NCBI GenBank assembly: GCA_965649825.1
Contig: OZ287696.1
Location: 186,001-250,000, forward strand
Reading direction: 5' to 3'
Length of the DNA stretch: 64,000 bases
Source: Penicillus capitatus
Taxonomy: Eukaryota > Chlorophyta
The notes beneath the pieces were generated by a model, which had not been told where the DNA came from, did not search any database, and was given only the letters and a program-made list of their open reading frames with translations. Made by a program: the position numbers and the translations under genes. Below, piece after piece: positions 12,393 to 23,461 of the stretch. Position 1 is the first letter of the stretch, and each line of letters starts with the position of its first letter.

Positions 12393-13142
12393 CTAGTAGT
12401 CATCGCTTTCATCATCTTCGCCGTCTTCTTTCAAGAGTCTGCGGCGGTCATCATCATCATCATCTCCTTTGCCGTCTTCGGTCAGAAGTCTGCGGCGGTC
12501 ATCGCTTTCATCATCATTATCGCCGTCTCCGCCAAGGAGTCTGCGGCGGTCATCATCATCATCATCTCCTTTGCCGTCTTCGGTCAGGAGTCTGCGGCGG
12601 TCATCATCATCATCATCTCCTTTGCCGTCTTCGGTCAGGAGTCTGCGGCGGTCATCATCATCATCATCTCCTTTGCCGTCTTCGGTCAGGAGTCTGCGGC
12701 GGTCATCGCTTTCATCATCATTATCGCCGTCTCCGCCAAGGAGTCTGCGGCGGTCATCATCATCATCATCTCCTTTGCCGTCTTCGGTCAGGAGTCTGCG
12801 GCGGTCATCGCTTTCATCATCATTATCGCCGTCTTCGGTCAGGAGTCTGCGGCGGTCATCGCTTTCATCATCATTATCGCCGTCTCCGCTCAGGAGTCTG
12901 CGGCGGTCGTCATCATCACTACCATCATCTGGGCCTTCTTCTCCGCTCAGGAGTCTGCGGCGGTCGTCATCATCACTACCATCATCTGGGCCTTCTTCTC
13001 CGCTCAGGAGTCTGCGGCGGTCGTCATCATCACTACCATCATCTGGGCCTTCTTCTCCGCTCAGGAGTCTGCGGCGGTTGTCGTCACTTTCATCACCATC
13101 ATCATTATCGCCGTTTCCGCCAAGGAGTCTGCGGCGGGCGTC
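12393..13142 (-). repeat. Coding minisatellite, 51/57-bp units
   Basis: Fourteen near-identical units (mostly 51 bp, some 57 bp) make up exon 2 of the RRRLL gene. Adjacent copies of the same flavour (three of the SGEEG type, three of the TEDGK type in a row) indicate recent unequal exchange or slippage. Confidence 0.85.
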
Positions 13143-13302
13143 AAGATCTTTCACGCTGATGGACTCTTGTAACACTGTGCAAGGCGAAAAGTCAGCGCGA
13201 AAGAGGAATCTACACGATCTTACCTCTCGCGGTGACTTGGACTGAAAGAACGAGTCCGATAAGAATAACAAAGTTCAGGCGAAACGCAGCCATGGCAACC
13301 AT
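12393..13302 (-). CDS. Secreted protein of 14 RRRLL-acidic tandem repeats
   Basis: Two exons: 13224-13302 and 12393-13174, with a 49-nt intron starting GTAAG. Exon 1 is almost entirely a signal peptide (AAFRLNFVILIGLVLSVQ). The mature protein is a tandem array of 14 units, each starting RRRLL and followed by an acidic segment. Three flavours are present: SGEEGPDDGSDDDD, TEDGKGDDDDDD and (G/S)GDGDNDDESDD. Most units are 17 codons (51 bp) and some 19 (57 bp). Tribasic sites at fixed spacing resemble precursors cut by furin/kexin-like proteases, which would release acidic peptides. Alternatively it is a structural or ion-binding polyampholyte. The opposite strand is also open but lacks signal peptide and splice site. 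The repeat count is a likely strain polymorphism. Confidence 0.8.
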
Positions 13303-15089
13303 CTTCGCTTGGCAACACTTAGTCTCGTAAGTTCAAGCAAAAGAAATCCTTCGAACAGCAAAAACAGCCGATCTTATAGTCCCTCTACAGCAAAGTCTGA
13401 AAAGACCGCTCGCTCACTATGTGGTTCTCCAGAGCCGTTGGATACTCCGGGAAGCTTTACTCATCCATGACTAACACACGTCCCATCCTTCGAAGCCTCC
13501 TGACCAACCGTTCGCTTTTAGCAGCTTCCCATCTCGCGCTGGTAGGAAGCAGCGACCTCGTCCACGCACGCGTTTTCTGCACGTACCTCCGTCTGTTGGG
13601 TTTTCCGAACCTCGAACCTCGCGTTTTTCTGCTTTCTGACTTTATAACTCTCTGACCTGTCCCATCTTCGCAGATCTACTGAGTGTACGTTCGAGCATGT
13701 TTCGTGTTTCTTTCTTCGCGTCACGAGGCGCTGCAAAGCAAGGCAGATTTCGTCGAACGCCACAAGCGGGCTGACCCGTGGCTGCTTAGTGCTCTCGGGC
13801 GCAACTTCTGCGGCTAGAAAAGCTGTCTTCTAAGATCTTGCCTCGACGAGGCCCGTTTATCTTCTACGAAACTTAAAAAGCGAGAAACTGCACGATGTTT
13901 TAAGACGATCGTGAGTCGGACTTCGGCGAAAACGAGGATCGCCGTCGTCCTTTGTAATATGATGCGTACGTTCCTTGGCCTGTACTGTCTCGCCGAGCAC
14001 TGCCGTAAAGTGGTGCACACGACGAGCCGCGTCTACGTTGCGTCGTGCTTTTTCGGAAACGCAGTGCGACTTCACTCTGCGTGCTGTTGCAGTTTTTCAT
14101 GTCCATGCGTCAAAAGCTGACACGAGATGTCGCAGAAGGCGCTTCCACGAAGCACGCCCCTTCGACCGTACAGCAGCAACGCTTAGACGAAAACTGAGGA
14201 GATGGCGACGTTTTACCTGTCCGTTAGGGTGGACACCGTTTTTCTTCCTTCCTGCCCGAAGTCCAAAAATAGAAGCTGAGAATTGCAGCCAGCCAAGCAA
14301 CATGTTGCAGTTTTCGCAGAATGAGGTATGTGGTGCGGGATCGATGACCAAGAATACCAAGCACCAGCCGATGGCGGCAAAGTTGAGTCATTCTTTCCAA
14401 ACGGCATGATGGAATGTGGACCTGTCCTTCGCCGAAAGCCTCTAGGACAGTGAGAAGGTTCACGATCACTATTACCAACGCAGGCAACACTGACATCCAT
14501 CACAGTCATCCTACTTCTGGCGAACCTCTCGTCTACTTTGCAGAATAACATACCGTGCTGCCGGAGTAGGAAGTTCTCCATGAGTCTGGATCTGCCATTT
14601 GACGCACGTCGAGTACGTGGAGGAGATGTGTCCCGCGTGGGGAGGGTGGAATCTGTAACACTTTTCAGCTGATCTATCGTATCCCTTGCCTACACAAGGG
14701 GTTTCTTTAGTCTGTGTCAGCAAGCTGCGGACCTGTAGTTTGATATGGCCGATGAGAACGTGGTCTACGATTGACACTGTCTACTACCTGAGCATGCATC
14801 TCAGACAGAATCCCTGAACTGTCGAGCACAAGTTTCAGTCTATCCAACAGAGAGTGAGACGGCACAAGTGACTCCGGAGAAGCCGGCTGCAGCTTTCGCT
14901 ACACGGTAAGCTCCACGCGAGAGGTAACGTCCGTATTCCAGAGGCATCATCGTAAAATCAAGTGTGCATTCGGAATATGGGATGCAGCTGTGTCGCACAG
15001 AGACAAATGCTCTCGGTAATCGTCACCCTTCCAAATGATACCTGGTTACAGTATTCGAAGCCAAAAGGCATTCGTCGCCAATCCAGTCC
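13303..15089. other. About 1.8 kb with only weak coding hints
   Basis: A plus-strand frame at 13419-13655 starts MWFSRAVGYSGKLYSSM, which looks like a mitochondrial presequence, but no downstream exon was found. A minus-strand frame at 14224-14496 is listed separately. The rest shows nothing I can support. Confidence 0.35.
14224..14496 (-). CDS. Possible small two-TM membrane protein
   Basis: A 90-codon frame from ATG 14496 has two hydrophobic segments (LPALVIVIVNLLTVLEAF and HVAWLAAILSFYFW). Nearby frames in the same direction are also hydrophobic (FAAIGWCLVFLVIDPAP), so this may be a fragment of a spliced multi-pass protein whose exons extend to about 14100-14900. No family recognised, and the gene model is unresolved. 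Confidence 0.25.
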   Translation of the reverse strand: MSVLPALVIVIVNLLTVLEAFGEGQVHIPSCRLERMTQLCRHRLVLGILGHRSRTTYLILRKLQHVAWLAAILSFYFWTSGRKEEKRCPP

Positions 15090-16506
15090 TCACTCTAGTT
15101 TGTTCCCGTTTCTTTTTCTCTCTCTAATAACAGCTGTGGCGTAACTGACGGAAGAATCCTCCGAAGTCAGGCATCTTGAGGACTGGTCGTAGAACAGGAA
15201 GGATATTTCAAAGTCCTTGGCACATCGTTGCATCATCTGCAGTCACGCGTCACTGTATGAAAGCAATTCTGAGGAGCGCACATTGAGTAGTATGCCAATG
15301 GGATAACGACCGCAGATGGTATTGCCAGTCTTCTGCAGATATTTCCTGAAGATCATCGGATCGCCCTAGAATCCGATATAACCGTCAGTTGTTCACAGAT
15401 GCGCAGAGAATCATCAAAGGGGACCGTCTTGATGGCGTCCATGCCTTCTCGATCCAACCATTCTATGTACTTCCAAATGGGTCCCTTCTTGGTAGCAGAG
15501 ACGCATTGGAGCACATGAAGGAATGGATCAGGAAAGGACCTGTCGTGCATCGTACGGTGTGTATCTGAAACGGCTCCCCCAATGGCAGAAATCCGAAGAA
15601 ATGACAAAGAGATTGGATGGGTCATTGAGATAGACAGCTAAAACATTTCCAAACATGGCCTCTCTGCATCAAATGAAAATGAGCTGTGAAAAAGATCATC
15701 CATGCGCCTACGTTTCGATGGAAAGGACGCCCACCACAATTGGAACGAGTTTGTAATCTTTGCCCCTGAAAAAAAGAGTCGCGATGGGACCGCACGGAGC
15801 TGCAGAGGCACGTACCTTAGTACGAACTCAATGTACGGAGTATGCAGTTCTAGGCTGTGTTCGGCCTAGAGGAGATACCATAAGCTGGAGATCGAGCAAA
15901 ACGATAGAATGACCTCGTCTATGTCTATGTCCATGACATCAAAGAGTTCGCTAGCCCTGAGAGCGTTGTAGACCTCCTTATCAATCTTCATGTCACCTAT
16001 GGACAGATATGACGCATATGTATGACAGGAGTGACAGTCTCAGTACCAAGTGGCGTCCTGTACGTTTCAGCCGACGATAGGACGCATCGATCCGTATAGT
16101 AATGATGAGATGGCCCAAGTAGGAAAACGCGATTTCTGAAAAACAAAGCACAAGATGCACCGATACGGCAGAGCACCTGCGGCGTACACTCTCGATTTGT
16201 CAATTCTGCTGTAGGCATGGGCCATGACATGACCACAGTAGGAGTATCCAGCGTGGCTGGCAGGCACAGATCGACAAAGAGTGATGGTAAGAGGGCACAG
16301 AAAACGGTGCGATGATGGCTTGGGCATGTGTCTCGTTTTCGCTCAATTCCACTTGGTCTATCCATGACTGTATATGACTCGCCAACTTGGAACCTTAAGA
16401 CCGTTGCTACGTTGGGCAAATTGAAGGCAACGTTGGCAAGGAGTCCATTACCACTCCGTTCGTACCAGCTCCCCGCGTGATGTGCTTTGCGAAACACCTT
16501 CGGCAT
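15090..16506 (-). CDS. MEMO1: MEMO1 family protein (UPF0103)
   Basis: Starts at ATG 16506 ([19 protein letters not shown]) and can be followed across about nine short introns to TGA at 15090. Conserved blocks appear in family order: [15 protein letters not shown] then [88 protein letters not shown], and a C-terminal EDSSVSYA. The equivalents of the human metal-site residues (His in HAGY, His in PSHH, Cys in ICGR) are all present. The intron after AIKT is placed so that GMDAIKT joins [10 protein letters not shown]. The family is a cytosolic metal-dependent redox/copper-related protein conserved from archaea to animals; its precise role is debated. A TGACGTAA element lies about 27 nt upstream of the start. 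Confidence 0.9.
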
Positions 16507-16916
16507 CGTCGAATCGTCGTCGCCGTCACTTCATGACGTAACGTATCGCTGATCTCATTGCATGGGAAGCAGCTTGCTATTGCACGGCGTTCTCTCTTTG
16601 GAACGAGCGATTCGACGCCAGAACAGTCACTTCTTAACAACACTGTTCAATGATCAAGAAACTCATAGATGGAGAGCAGCGACCCCTTATACATGAAGCA
16701 CTATTTACACATGCAGATTCGTCTGTGTGACATGAGTGACCTTCAGATGCAGCTATTCTGTAAGTTACGCCTCTTGCAGGGAGAGGACTTCTTCGGAAGA
16801 CACACTTCATACTTTAGCAATCGTCATTGCATTCGCCTCAGCGGAGTACATTGACTGACGAAGGAACAGAGCAACGCATTCCGCTGCATAGGAAACATGA
16901 CATCCATGTTCGAGAC
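16507..16916. other. Spacer between MEMO1 and ABCE1 (both minus strand)
   Basis: About 410 bp. It holds a CRE-like TGACGTAA at 16534-16541 just upstream of MEMO1, and presumably the 3' UTR of ABCE1. No gene seen. Confidence 0.45.
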
Positions 16917-19462
16917 TCAATCGTCTAAGTAATAGAATGTCCCAGCCAGTTTTTGCTCTTTGTCTTTGACCGATTCATGTTTGTTAATTCGCGGTCGATA
17001 GTTTGTTGGGTCGCGTCTAAAGGTAATGTCTAGATTCTCAAGAAAGAGATTCATTCCCGTCTGTAAGGACTGAGGTCGTAAAGCGACGGCCTCGACAGAA
17101 GGTTTACCCTCATAAACCACAACTCTACAACAGGCCGTTCTTGAAGAATGGCATTGGCAGGTGTTGATTGGACGATACCTATCGGCCATATAGGTTGCCA
17201 TGATGAAGTCATGCTCCACCACAAATGCTGTCTTCTTCGCATGCATAACAAACCGTTTGATCACTTTGGCTGCAATGATACGCTGCTCCGAGTCCATGTA
17301 AGCACTCGGCTCGTCAATCAAGTAAAGATCGGCTGGCTGACCAAGAGCGAGAACCAAGGCAACCCTTTGGAGCTCGCCACCTGCAACGCGTTTTGCAGAA
17401 AGCTAATGCACGCAAGAGACAGGACCTGATAAATTCTGGACCTCCTGGTCCATCAACTGTTCAATGGACATCGGCTTCATGACATCTGCATTAAACTGTG
17501 GGTGCAGATAGGATTCGCGAATCTTCTTGTGCAGCAGGTCTCGCACAGTTCCCTGAAACTTTGGAGATATCTTCTGTGGCTTGTAGCTCACCTAAAGGGC
17601 ATTTCTCTTGTATGGCGATGCATCAGGTCGTGTGGCTTGCATTGAATTCTGGCAGTTTGATGTCTTCGTTTCCGTCTTTGATGACTTCGGATTCCGTCAT
17701 ACCGGCCAACATCCGAATGAATGTTGTCTTTCCTGTTCCGTTCTCCCCAAGCATAACAATGATCTCCGAGTCCGAGAACTCGCCGGATTGAACCTACATA
17801 CACAGCAAGAATAGCAAGGAGGATTTTCTGTGCTCTGTAAAGATGGCTTTGCGCTTTATGTACCGTCAGAGTAAACTGTCCCTGCTTTTTCCTGAGGCTG
17901 GGATAGCTGAAACTCTTGAATCTCTTCAACTCTTCCTTCTCTGCCTGGTCTGTCACTTTGAATGTCAGCGCTTCCTCTCGGAATCGAAGATTCTCCGTGG
18001 GGATGAAGCCAGAGAGGAATATATTGATGCCATCTCTACAGAACACGACATTCATTGGCATCGCTCCTTATGCGGCGAGCACACACTCACCGAACACCGA
18101 AAGGCAGTGTCACGACGCCATAGGCACCAGGAGTGCCATAGAGACAGCAAATGAAGTCTGATAAGTAATCCAGCACACTCAGATCGTGCTCGACGATAAT
18201 CACATAGTTGTCGTGCTGCACGAGCCCTCTGATGGCCCGTGCTGCATTCAATCTCTGACGAACGTCCAAGTAAGAAGACGGCTCATCAATCATATAGATA
18301 TCTACAGACAGTCACGATCTCCTTCACTTCTGTCCATCAGCAGCAGCACCTCCTCGTTGTGCAGCAATCACGCCGATCGCGAATCTCTGAAGTTCTCCAC
18401 CCGAAAGGACGCTCACGTCGTTGTCCAGTATCTAAGCAGCAGTCATCGTGAAGATCTCGCACGTTCGGCTGTTCGACAGACCTGTTCCAAATCCAGTAAT
18501 ACGAGCAGTTCTTTCACGGCATTTCGTTGATCCTTGGCACTGAGCACTTCCTTTACAGTGCCTCTCACCTTAAGATGATTCATCAAAGAGACAAAACGGG
18601 GAGATCGTCTGTTCTTGCCGCTTTTGGAATGTGGTCGACGTATTGAGGTTTGACGATGGCGTGCAGATCATTTTCCAGTATCTTGAGGAAATAGTTCTGC
18701 AGCTCCGATCCTCTAAAGTACGCCAGAATGTCTTCCCAATCTGGAGGATTCTGCGACATGCACGCTTCTTAGCACAGAGCTCGCCATCGGCGGTGTCTAC
18801 TGTAAAGCGTCCGAGATTCGGTTTCAGTTTCCCTGCCAAAACCTTAAGCGCGGTGCTCTTGCCTATGCCATTCGTTCCCACCAATCCAAGCACTTGTCCA
18901 GGTCTCGGAACTGGAAGCCTACAGCACAGCGCCGCCATGAATTGCTGGACATACAATAACAGATCTTGCGTGCCGCACCTGTGTAGTTTAAATGAGTTCG
19001 GGCCGTATCGATGGGTCGTCTGCTGTTCCAGGTTCTTTGGCAGATTGATGATGCGTATGGCATCGAATGGACATTTCTATCAGAAAACAGAGCTGTGTTC
19101 TGTCTCCTGGTTTACATTGGGCATCAACTTTGACGCAGAGACCACAACCGATGCAAAGCTCTTCGGAAATGAACGCAATTTTGGAAGTGGCTGTCACCTC
19201 AATGCACAGTTTCCCTGCAAAGACACCGCCATCGTATGCCTCTATCGAGCAAAGATTGAAGAGTGGGTACCCGTTTTTACAACCGGACAACATTTTCGGC
19301 ATTCCTGTCTGCACTTCTTCGGCTTGCACCTAACAAACATCGTGTGATGGGGCTAACTAAGATCCCTCCGTTTGGCGTTGCTCTTCACCTATCTCCGTTG
19401 ACAATGGCAATACGTGTCAATTGTTCGCCATCTTTAGATTCCTTCTTTTTCTTCGGAGGCAT
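16917..19462 (-). CDS. ABCE1: ABCE1 / Rli1 ribosome-recycling ATPase
   Basis: ATG 19462 ([20 protein letters not shown]) to stop at 16917, with about 13 exons. All family landmarks are present: N-terminal Fe-S Cys motifs ([30 protein letters not shown]), first Walker [10 protein letters not shown], signature [12 protein letters not shown], Walker B/D-loop [25 protein letters not shown], second Walker [10 protein letters not shown], signature [37 protein letters not shown] and the C-terminal [21 protein letters not shown]. The protein splits post-termination ribosomes in the cytosol. Introns are unusual. One before VSYKPQKI has a GC donor (GCAAGC..TTTAG). One between DDLP and VRGTV appears to be 29 nt. 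Near-full-length family identity makes the call secure. Confidence 0.97.
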
Positions 19463-19560
19463 CACTGCTGTCGTCGGAGAATGCTTAAGATGGTGTCCAA
19501 TGGATCGGTCATTAACACGTCTGGCGGCGGATTGCCTGTCGCGAGTGACAGCGGCTCGAA
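19463..19560. promoter_or_regulatory. 98-bp bidirectional promoter between ABCE1 and eL13
   Basis: The start codons of two divergently transcribed translation genes are only 98 bp apart, so all core promoter elements for both must lie here or in the coding edges. A CCAAT pentamer occurs at about 19498 (GTCCAATGG). No TATA box is evident. Confidence 0.7.
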
Positions 19561-20429
19561 ATGGTGAAGCACAACAACGTCATCGCCAATGCGCATTTTC
19601 GCAAACACTGGCAACGCCGCGTCAGAACGTGGTTTGATCAGCCGGCGAGGAAATACAGAAGACGACAGAGTACGTCATGGCGATCGCCCGACTCCATAAC
19701 GCCATTCGTCTTTCTCAGAGCGCGTGGCAAAAGCAAAGGCGATCTTTCCACGTCCTTTGAAAAAATTGAGACCCGTTGTCAAAGGAAAGGATATACGCTA
19801 CAGCGCACATGAGCGTCTTGGGCGTGGTTTTACTCCGATGGAGCTGAAAGTGTGTGGCATTTGTGGATGTCAAGATCTCTCGCTGATGCGATGCCTGAGA
19901 AGGAGGCTGGTCTGACGCAGTACTTTGCGAGAAGCATCGGCATTGCGGTGGATCGTCGGCGCAGGAACAAATCCATGGAGGGCCTTCAAGTAGATAGATC
20001 ATCATCTAAGCATATGGACTGAGAGCATTGCCCCATGTTCAGCGCAATGTGGCGAGACTGAAGATGTACATCAGCAAACTTGTGCTATTTCCTAAGAATC
20101 CAGCGAAACCGACAGTAAACACCTGCGTTATGACCTACCCGCCTGCCTAGTGAATTGCCATACCTGTCTGTGACGCAGTCTAAGGAGGCATCGGCGGAGG
20201 AATGTCAGAACGCTGTCCAAGATACAAGCGCAAAGATTATGCCACCACAGGCAACAAAACCGGCACTCGCTTTTGTGAAGATCACGCCAGACATGAAGGT
20301 GTGCTCAACCAGGCATTCTCCTTTGCATTGCTCACCGAGCATGTCTTGCAGAACTTTACTGCCTGGAACAAACTGCGAGAAGAGCGTAAGAGAGCGAAGG
20401 AGGCGGGAAAAGACAAAGAAGAGACTTAG
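19561..20429 (+). CDS. RPL13: 60S ribosomal protein eL13
   Basis: ATG 19561 gives [20 protein letters not shown], followed by [16 protein letters not shown], the conserved N-terminus of eL13. Later exons give [20 protein letters not shown]-like [43 protein letters not shown] and a C-terminal [21 protein letters not shown]. About five short introns join these in frame. The protein is a large-subunit component needed for 60S assembly. It is divergent from ABCE1 across a 98-bp spacer, so two ribosome-function genes may be co-regulated. Confidence 0.95.
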
Positions 20430-20785
20430 ATGATACCCTGCAAATGAGCTAGGCGGCTGTTTGCGACGGTATGGATACCTATGCGTGTATACATGCATCG
20501 CTTCACGTCGTTTCTCCCTATCCGCTTCGAAAGCATCGAATTATTACACGGCATCACGATAACTCAAATGATGTCCAATAATAGTATTGCCAATGCAAGT
20601 CATCTAGCGCTTTGTCTGCAGCTCCAGTCGTCAACAGCATCAGAGAGAGCAATCGATAAATTTACTGGGTCTCCATCAAATGATGTTTTCAGTATCCGCA
20701 CAACAGATGGCAATTAAATTAAGGAGTAGAGGGAGGAGGGACTTGACGACGAGTACGGTTTATTTGTTCGATGCTCGACAAAACT
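20430..20785. other. Convergent 3' spacer
   Basis: Between the ends of eL13 (+) and the LRR gene (-). No coding signal; presumed 3' UTRs and terminators of both. Confidence 0.5.
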
Positions 20786-22954
20786 CTACACGTCTTCGGT
20801 GCGCTCGACTGGTGCTTCTTCTTGCGGTTCCAGGGAAGGCCCAGGATTTCCGTTTGGGACCTTCTGCCCCGTGCCATCGTCTGAATCGATATCATCTGCG
20901 GCACCATACTGTAATCCCAATCGACGATTTCTGTTTGCTCTGTATTTCATAATGAGGAAGATGACACCGATGATGACCAACAAACCCAAGACAGCACCAA
21001 CAACTCCCACGATCGCATCGACCACTGTTTCGTTTCCAGAACCGCTCTCCGATGGCGGCGATGTGACGGATGCATCGGATGCCGAGTTCAACACGGCGAG
21101 ATGCGTCTGGTTCGTCGTCGAAGCAGGATGGTGATGGTGAAGCTCTTCGTACTGTATGTACTGTGATGTGCTGATGTCATTTGCCTTGGACTGGTGCGAA
21201 TGAACATCGCAGTCGAAATTCGGTACATAGTTGAGTGTCTTCCATCGATGGCATCTGAAATGGTTGCCTTCGAGGAACAGTTCTGTCTCCATGATGGTCG
21301 GCGTATCCTCTTGGTACATGAATTCCGGCAGCAGTCCAGAGAGTTTGTTGAAACTGAGATCGAACACGTGGAGGGGACCCGTCCGTCGCGCATTCCCAAA
21401 AACACCCATGGATGAGAATTCGTTTGGTATGGGCCCCGAGAGCTGATTCGTGGAAACATTGAAGTGGGTCATCTTGGGAAACATGCCTTCCATAGCAAAG
21501 AGATGCCCAGATATGAAATTGGCACTCAGATCTAGCCATTTCAACGAATGCGCTTTGGTCAACCGACTTGGCAGTTTCCCGTGCAGCTTATTGTTCTGCA
21601 ACATGACGATGTGTAAGGACTCGGGTGGATGCCAGACGGTTGACCACGATGACGGTAAGCTCGACAAACGATTGTTGCTTAGATCGAGGATCTCCAGATT
21701 TCTCAGCGAGGCAAAAGATTCTGGAATGGCGCCGTTGAATAGATTTCCGTTCAGGCTCAATACTCTCAGTGATTTGATTCGGCCAAGTGACGGCGGCAGC
21801 GTTCCTGTCAAATCATTCTCCGAAAGAGTGAGCGCTTTCAGAGAGGACAGCGGCGAGAAGAGATCAGAGATGTATCCAGTGATATGATTTCTTGAGAGAT
21901 AGACTTCTTCAAGCAACGGCAGATCAGAGAACATACAGGACGGAAGCTTGCCAGTAATGTGGTTGTCATCCAGATCAATGGTGCGCAGATGCTTCAGTAG
22001 TTTAGAGCAGATACTGGCGGCGTGCATTTCCCCATAGATAAAGTTCTTCTCGAACGAGAGGTCCCTCAGATGACGCAGACCGCTCAACTGGACCACATCT
22101 TCTGTAATGTCTGCATCAATGTTGTTGTCTGACAGATCCAGCGATTCCAATGTCGTCAGCTTTAGCAACAAGTCTATCGGCAATTTGCACTTCAGTCCAT
22201 AGGATCGTAGATCCAGACGAATGAGATCGCCCGCGACGTTACAGAGACTGCCTGTTCGGTGACAGAAATCAAACTCGATCTCTTCTGTGGCACTCTTGGC
22301 CCCGCCGTTGGCCTCTTGTTCTTTGAACAGCCATCGATGGCACTGTTTCTCTCCGGAACAGCATCGGTTAAACAGTTCGGTCATCACTTCCTGCTGTTCT
22401 GGATGGAGTGCCCTTTCGTCGAAGCTCATTTGCATTGTCAATTCAAAGGCGGCATTTCCTCCACCGTTTCCTCGGATGGCGCAGGCGAATTCCGCCACTT
22501 GGATGTTCTCTCCGTCCACTATTTTTCGGACGATGGCCTTCTTGTACTGGACACTCTTTGAAGAGATAAACATCTCTCCATTGCGTGTCGTCTGCCAGCT
22601 GGATGTGATGCGATCCGGTGGGAATTGTCGATTGAGAGCGCTTCGCGGTACGCAGTAAACATCGACGCGAGCATCGTGAGGGTCGACGGCTTCCAAGAAG
22701 AGGAGGATGTCCGGAAACTCAGCTCCACGTTGCCGAATACCAAATTCCACGAGCTGACTCTCTCCCTGTTCCACAGCACCGACGAGCGGCTCGCCGATAA
22801 GAAGCTTGCCGATGTCCAATCCTGCATCACTACGACGCGGAGAGGACACGCGTTCGATAAGATGTGCCGTCTGCTCGTCGCTCCTGTCGGAATCCGTCTG
22901 CGCACGAACGCACCATAAGAGTAGACAAGTACAGCAGAGCTTCAATAGCATCAT
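20786..22954 (-). CDS. Single-exon LRR receptor-like protein, type I membrane topology
   Basis: A single 722-codon frame from ATG 22954. Residues 1-18 are a signal peptide (LLKLCCTCLLLWCVRA). Residues about 45-200 form a non-LRR ectodomain. Residues about 240-580 hold roughly 12 plant-type LRRs (L..L.LS.N.L.G.LP..). A His-rich stalk, a TM segment at about 655-680 (VVGAVLGLLVIIGVIFLIM) and a short acidic cytoplasmic tail with no kinase follow. The layout matches receptor-like proteins that sense extracellular ligands and rely on partner kinases. Ligand and partner are unknown. The lack of introns contrasts with most neighbours and suggests retro-insertion, intron loss or acquisition. The Cys pair capping the LRRs is present (FRCHRW..NFDCDV). 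Confidence 0.85.
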   Translation of the reverse strand: MMLLKLCCTCLLLWCVRAQTDSDRSDEQTAHLIERVSSPRRSDAGLDIGKLLIGEPLVGAVEQGESQLVEFGIRQRGAEFPDILLFLEAVDPHDARVDVYCVPRSALNRQFPPDRITSSWQTTRNGEMFISSKSVQYKKAIVRKIVDGENIQVAEFACAIRGNGGGNAAFELTMQMSFDERALHPEQQEVMTELFNRCCSGEKQCHRWLFKEQEANGGAKSATEEIEFDFCHRTGSLCNVAGDLIRLDLRSYGLKCKLPIDLLLKLTTLESLDLSDNNIDADITEDVVQLSGLRHLRDLSFEKNFIYGEMHAASICSKLLKHLRTIDLDDNHITGKLPSCMFSDLPLLEEVYLSRNHITGYISDLFSPLSSLKALTLSENDLTGTLPPSLGRIKSLRVLSLNGNLFNGAIPESFASLRNLEILDLSNNRLSSLPSSWSTVWHPPESLHIVMLQNNKLHGKLPSRLTKAHSLKWLDLSANFISGHLFAMEGMFPKMTHFNVSTNQLSGPIPNEFSSMGVFGNARRTGPLHVFDLSFNKLSGLLPEFMYQEDTPTIMETELFLEGNHFRCHRWKTLNYVPNFDCDVHSHQSKANDISTSQYIQYEELHHHHPASTTNQTHLAVLNSASDASVTSPPSESGSGNETVVDAIVGVVGAVLGLLVIIGVIFLIMKYRANRNRRLGLQYGAADDIDSDDGTGQKVPNGNPGPSLEPQEEAPVERTEDV

Positions 22955-23461
22955 GTTTCGTATCCGGAGCAGTTGTCTCCTGTCTTGCGGCGAATGTTAT
23001 GCCAAGTCGAGCCTGGCTTGTTAGCGGGGTCGTCGGTTACGACGGACGAATGGCTCAGATTCTACTTCAAATGGGAAGATTAAGGCTAACAATGCAACGA
23101 ACTTCGGGAACAAAGGCCAAATAAACACACCAAACACATTCATCCACATCTGAACCGTATTCATACAAACAGCACCAGCTAACTCTTTGCCTCGACTCTC
23201 TAAATCTCGGACGACGGGTTAGTTGTTGTCTTCCTAGTAAGGGACATTAATGGTGGACATCAATGCCAAGTCATTCTCCTTAAGAAATGCATGCATGAGT
23301 GGAACAAGAAACAAAACAGAAGAGAATAGATGATCTGATTATCGCCCCATCAAACAAATAAAATCTACACAGGGAATCGGTCAAATAAGATTCTGAAAGA
23401 CACAAAGATCCCATATCAAAACCAGTTATCGTCAATGCATTGCTTGTTGTGCATCGAGTTA
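22955..23461. other. Spacer upstream of the LRR gene
   Basis: About 500 bp holding the LRR promoter and the 3' UTR of the IRE1-type gene. AT-richer than the flanking exons; no gene seen. Confidence 0.45.

Noticed and set aside
12393-13142. CRISPR-like array of direct repeats
   Set aside because: Units are contiguous coding repeats without unique spacers, in a spliced eukaryotic gene.
12469-13245. Plus-strand Ser/Leu-rich 258-codon frame
   Set aside because: It is the complement of the RRRLL repeat exon. It has no signal peptide or splice site, and the minus strand has both.
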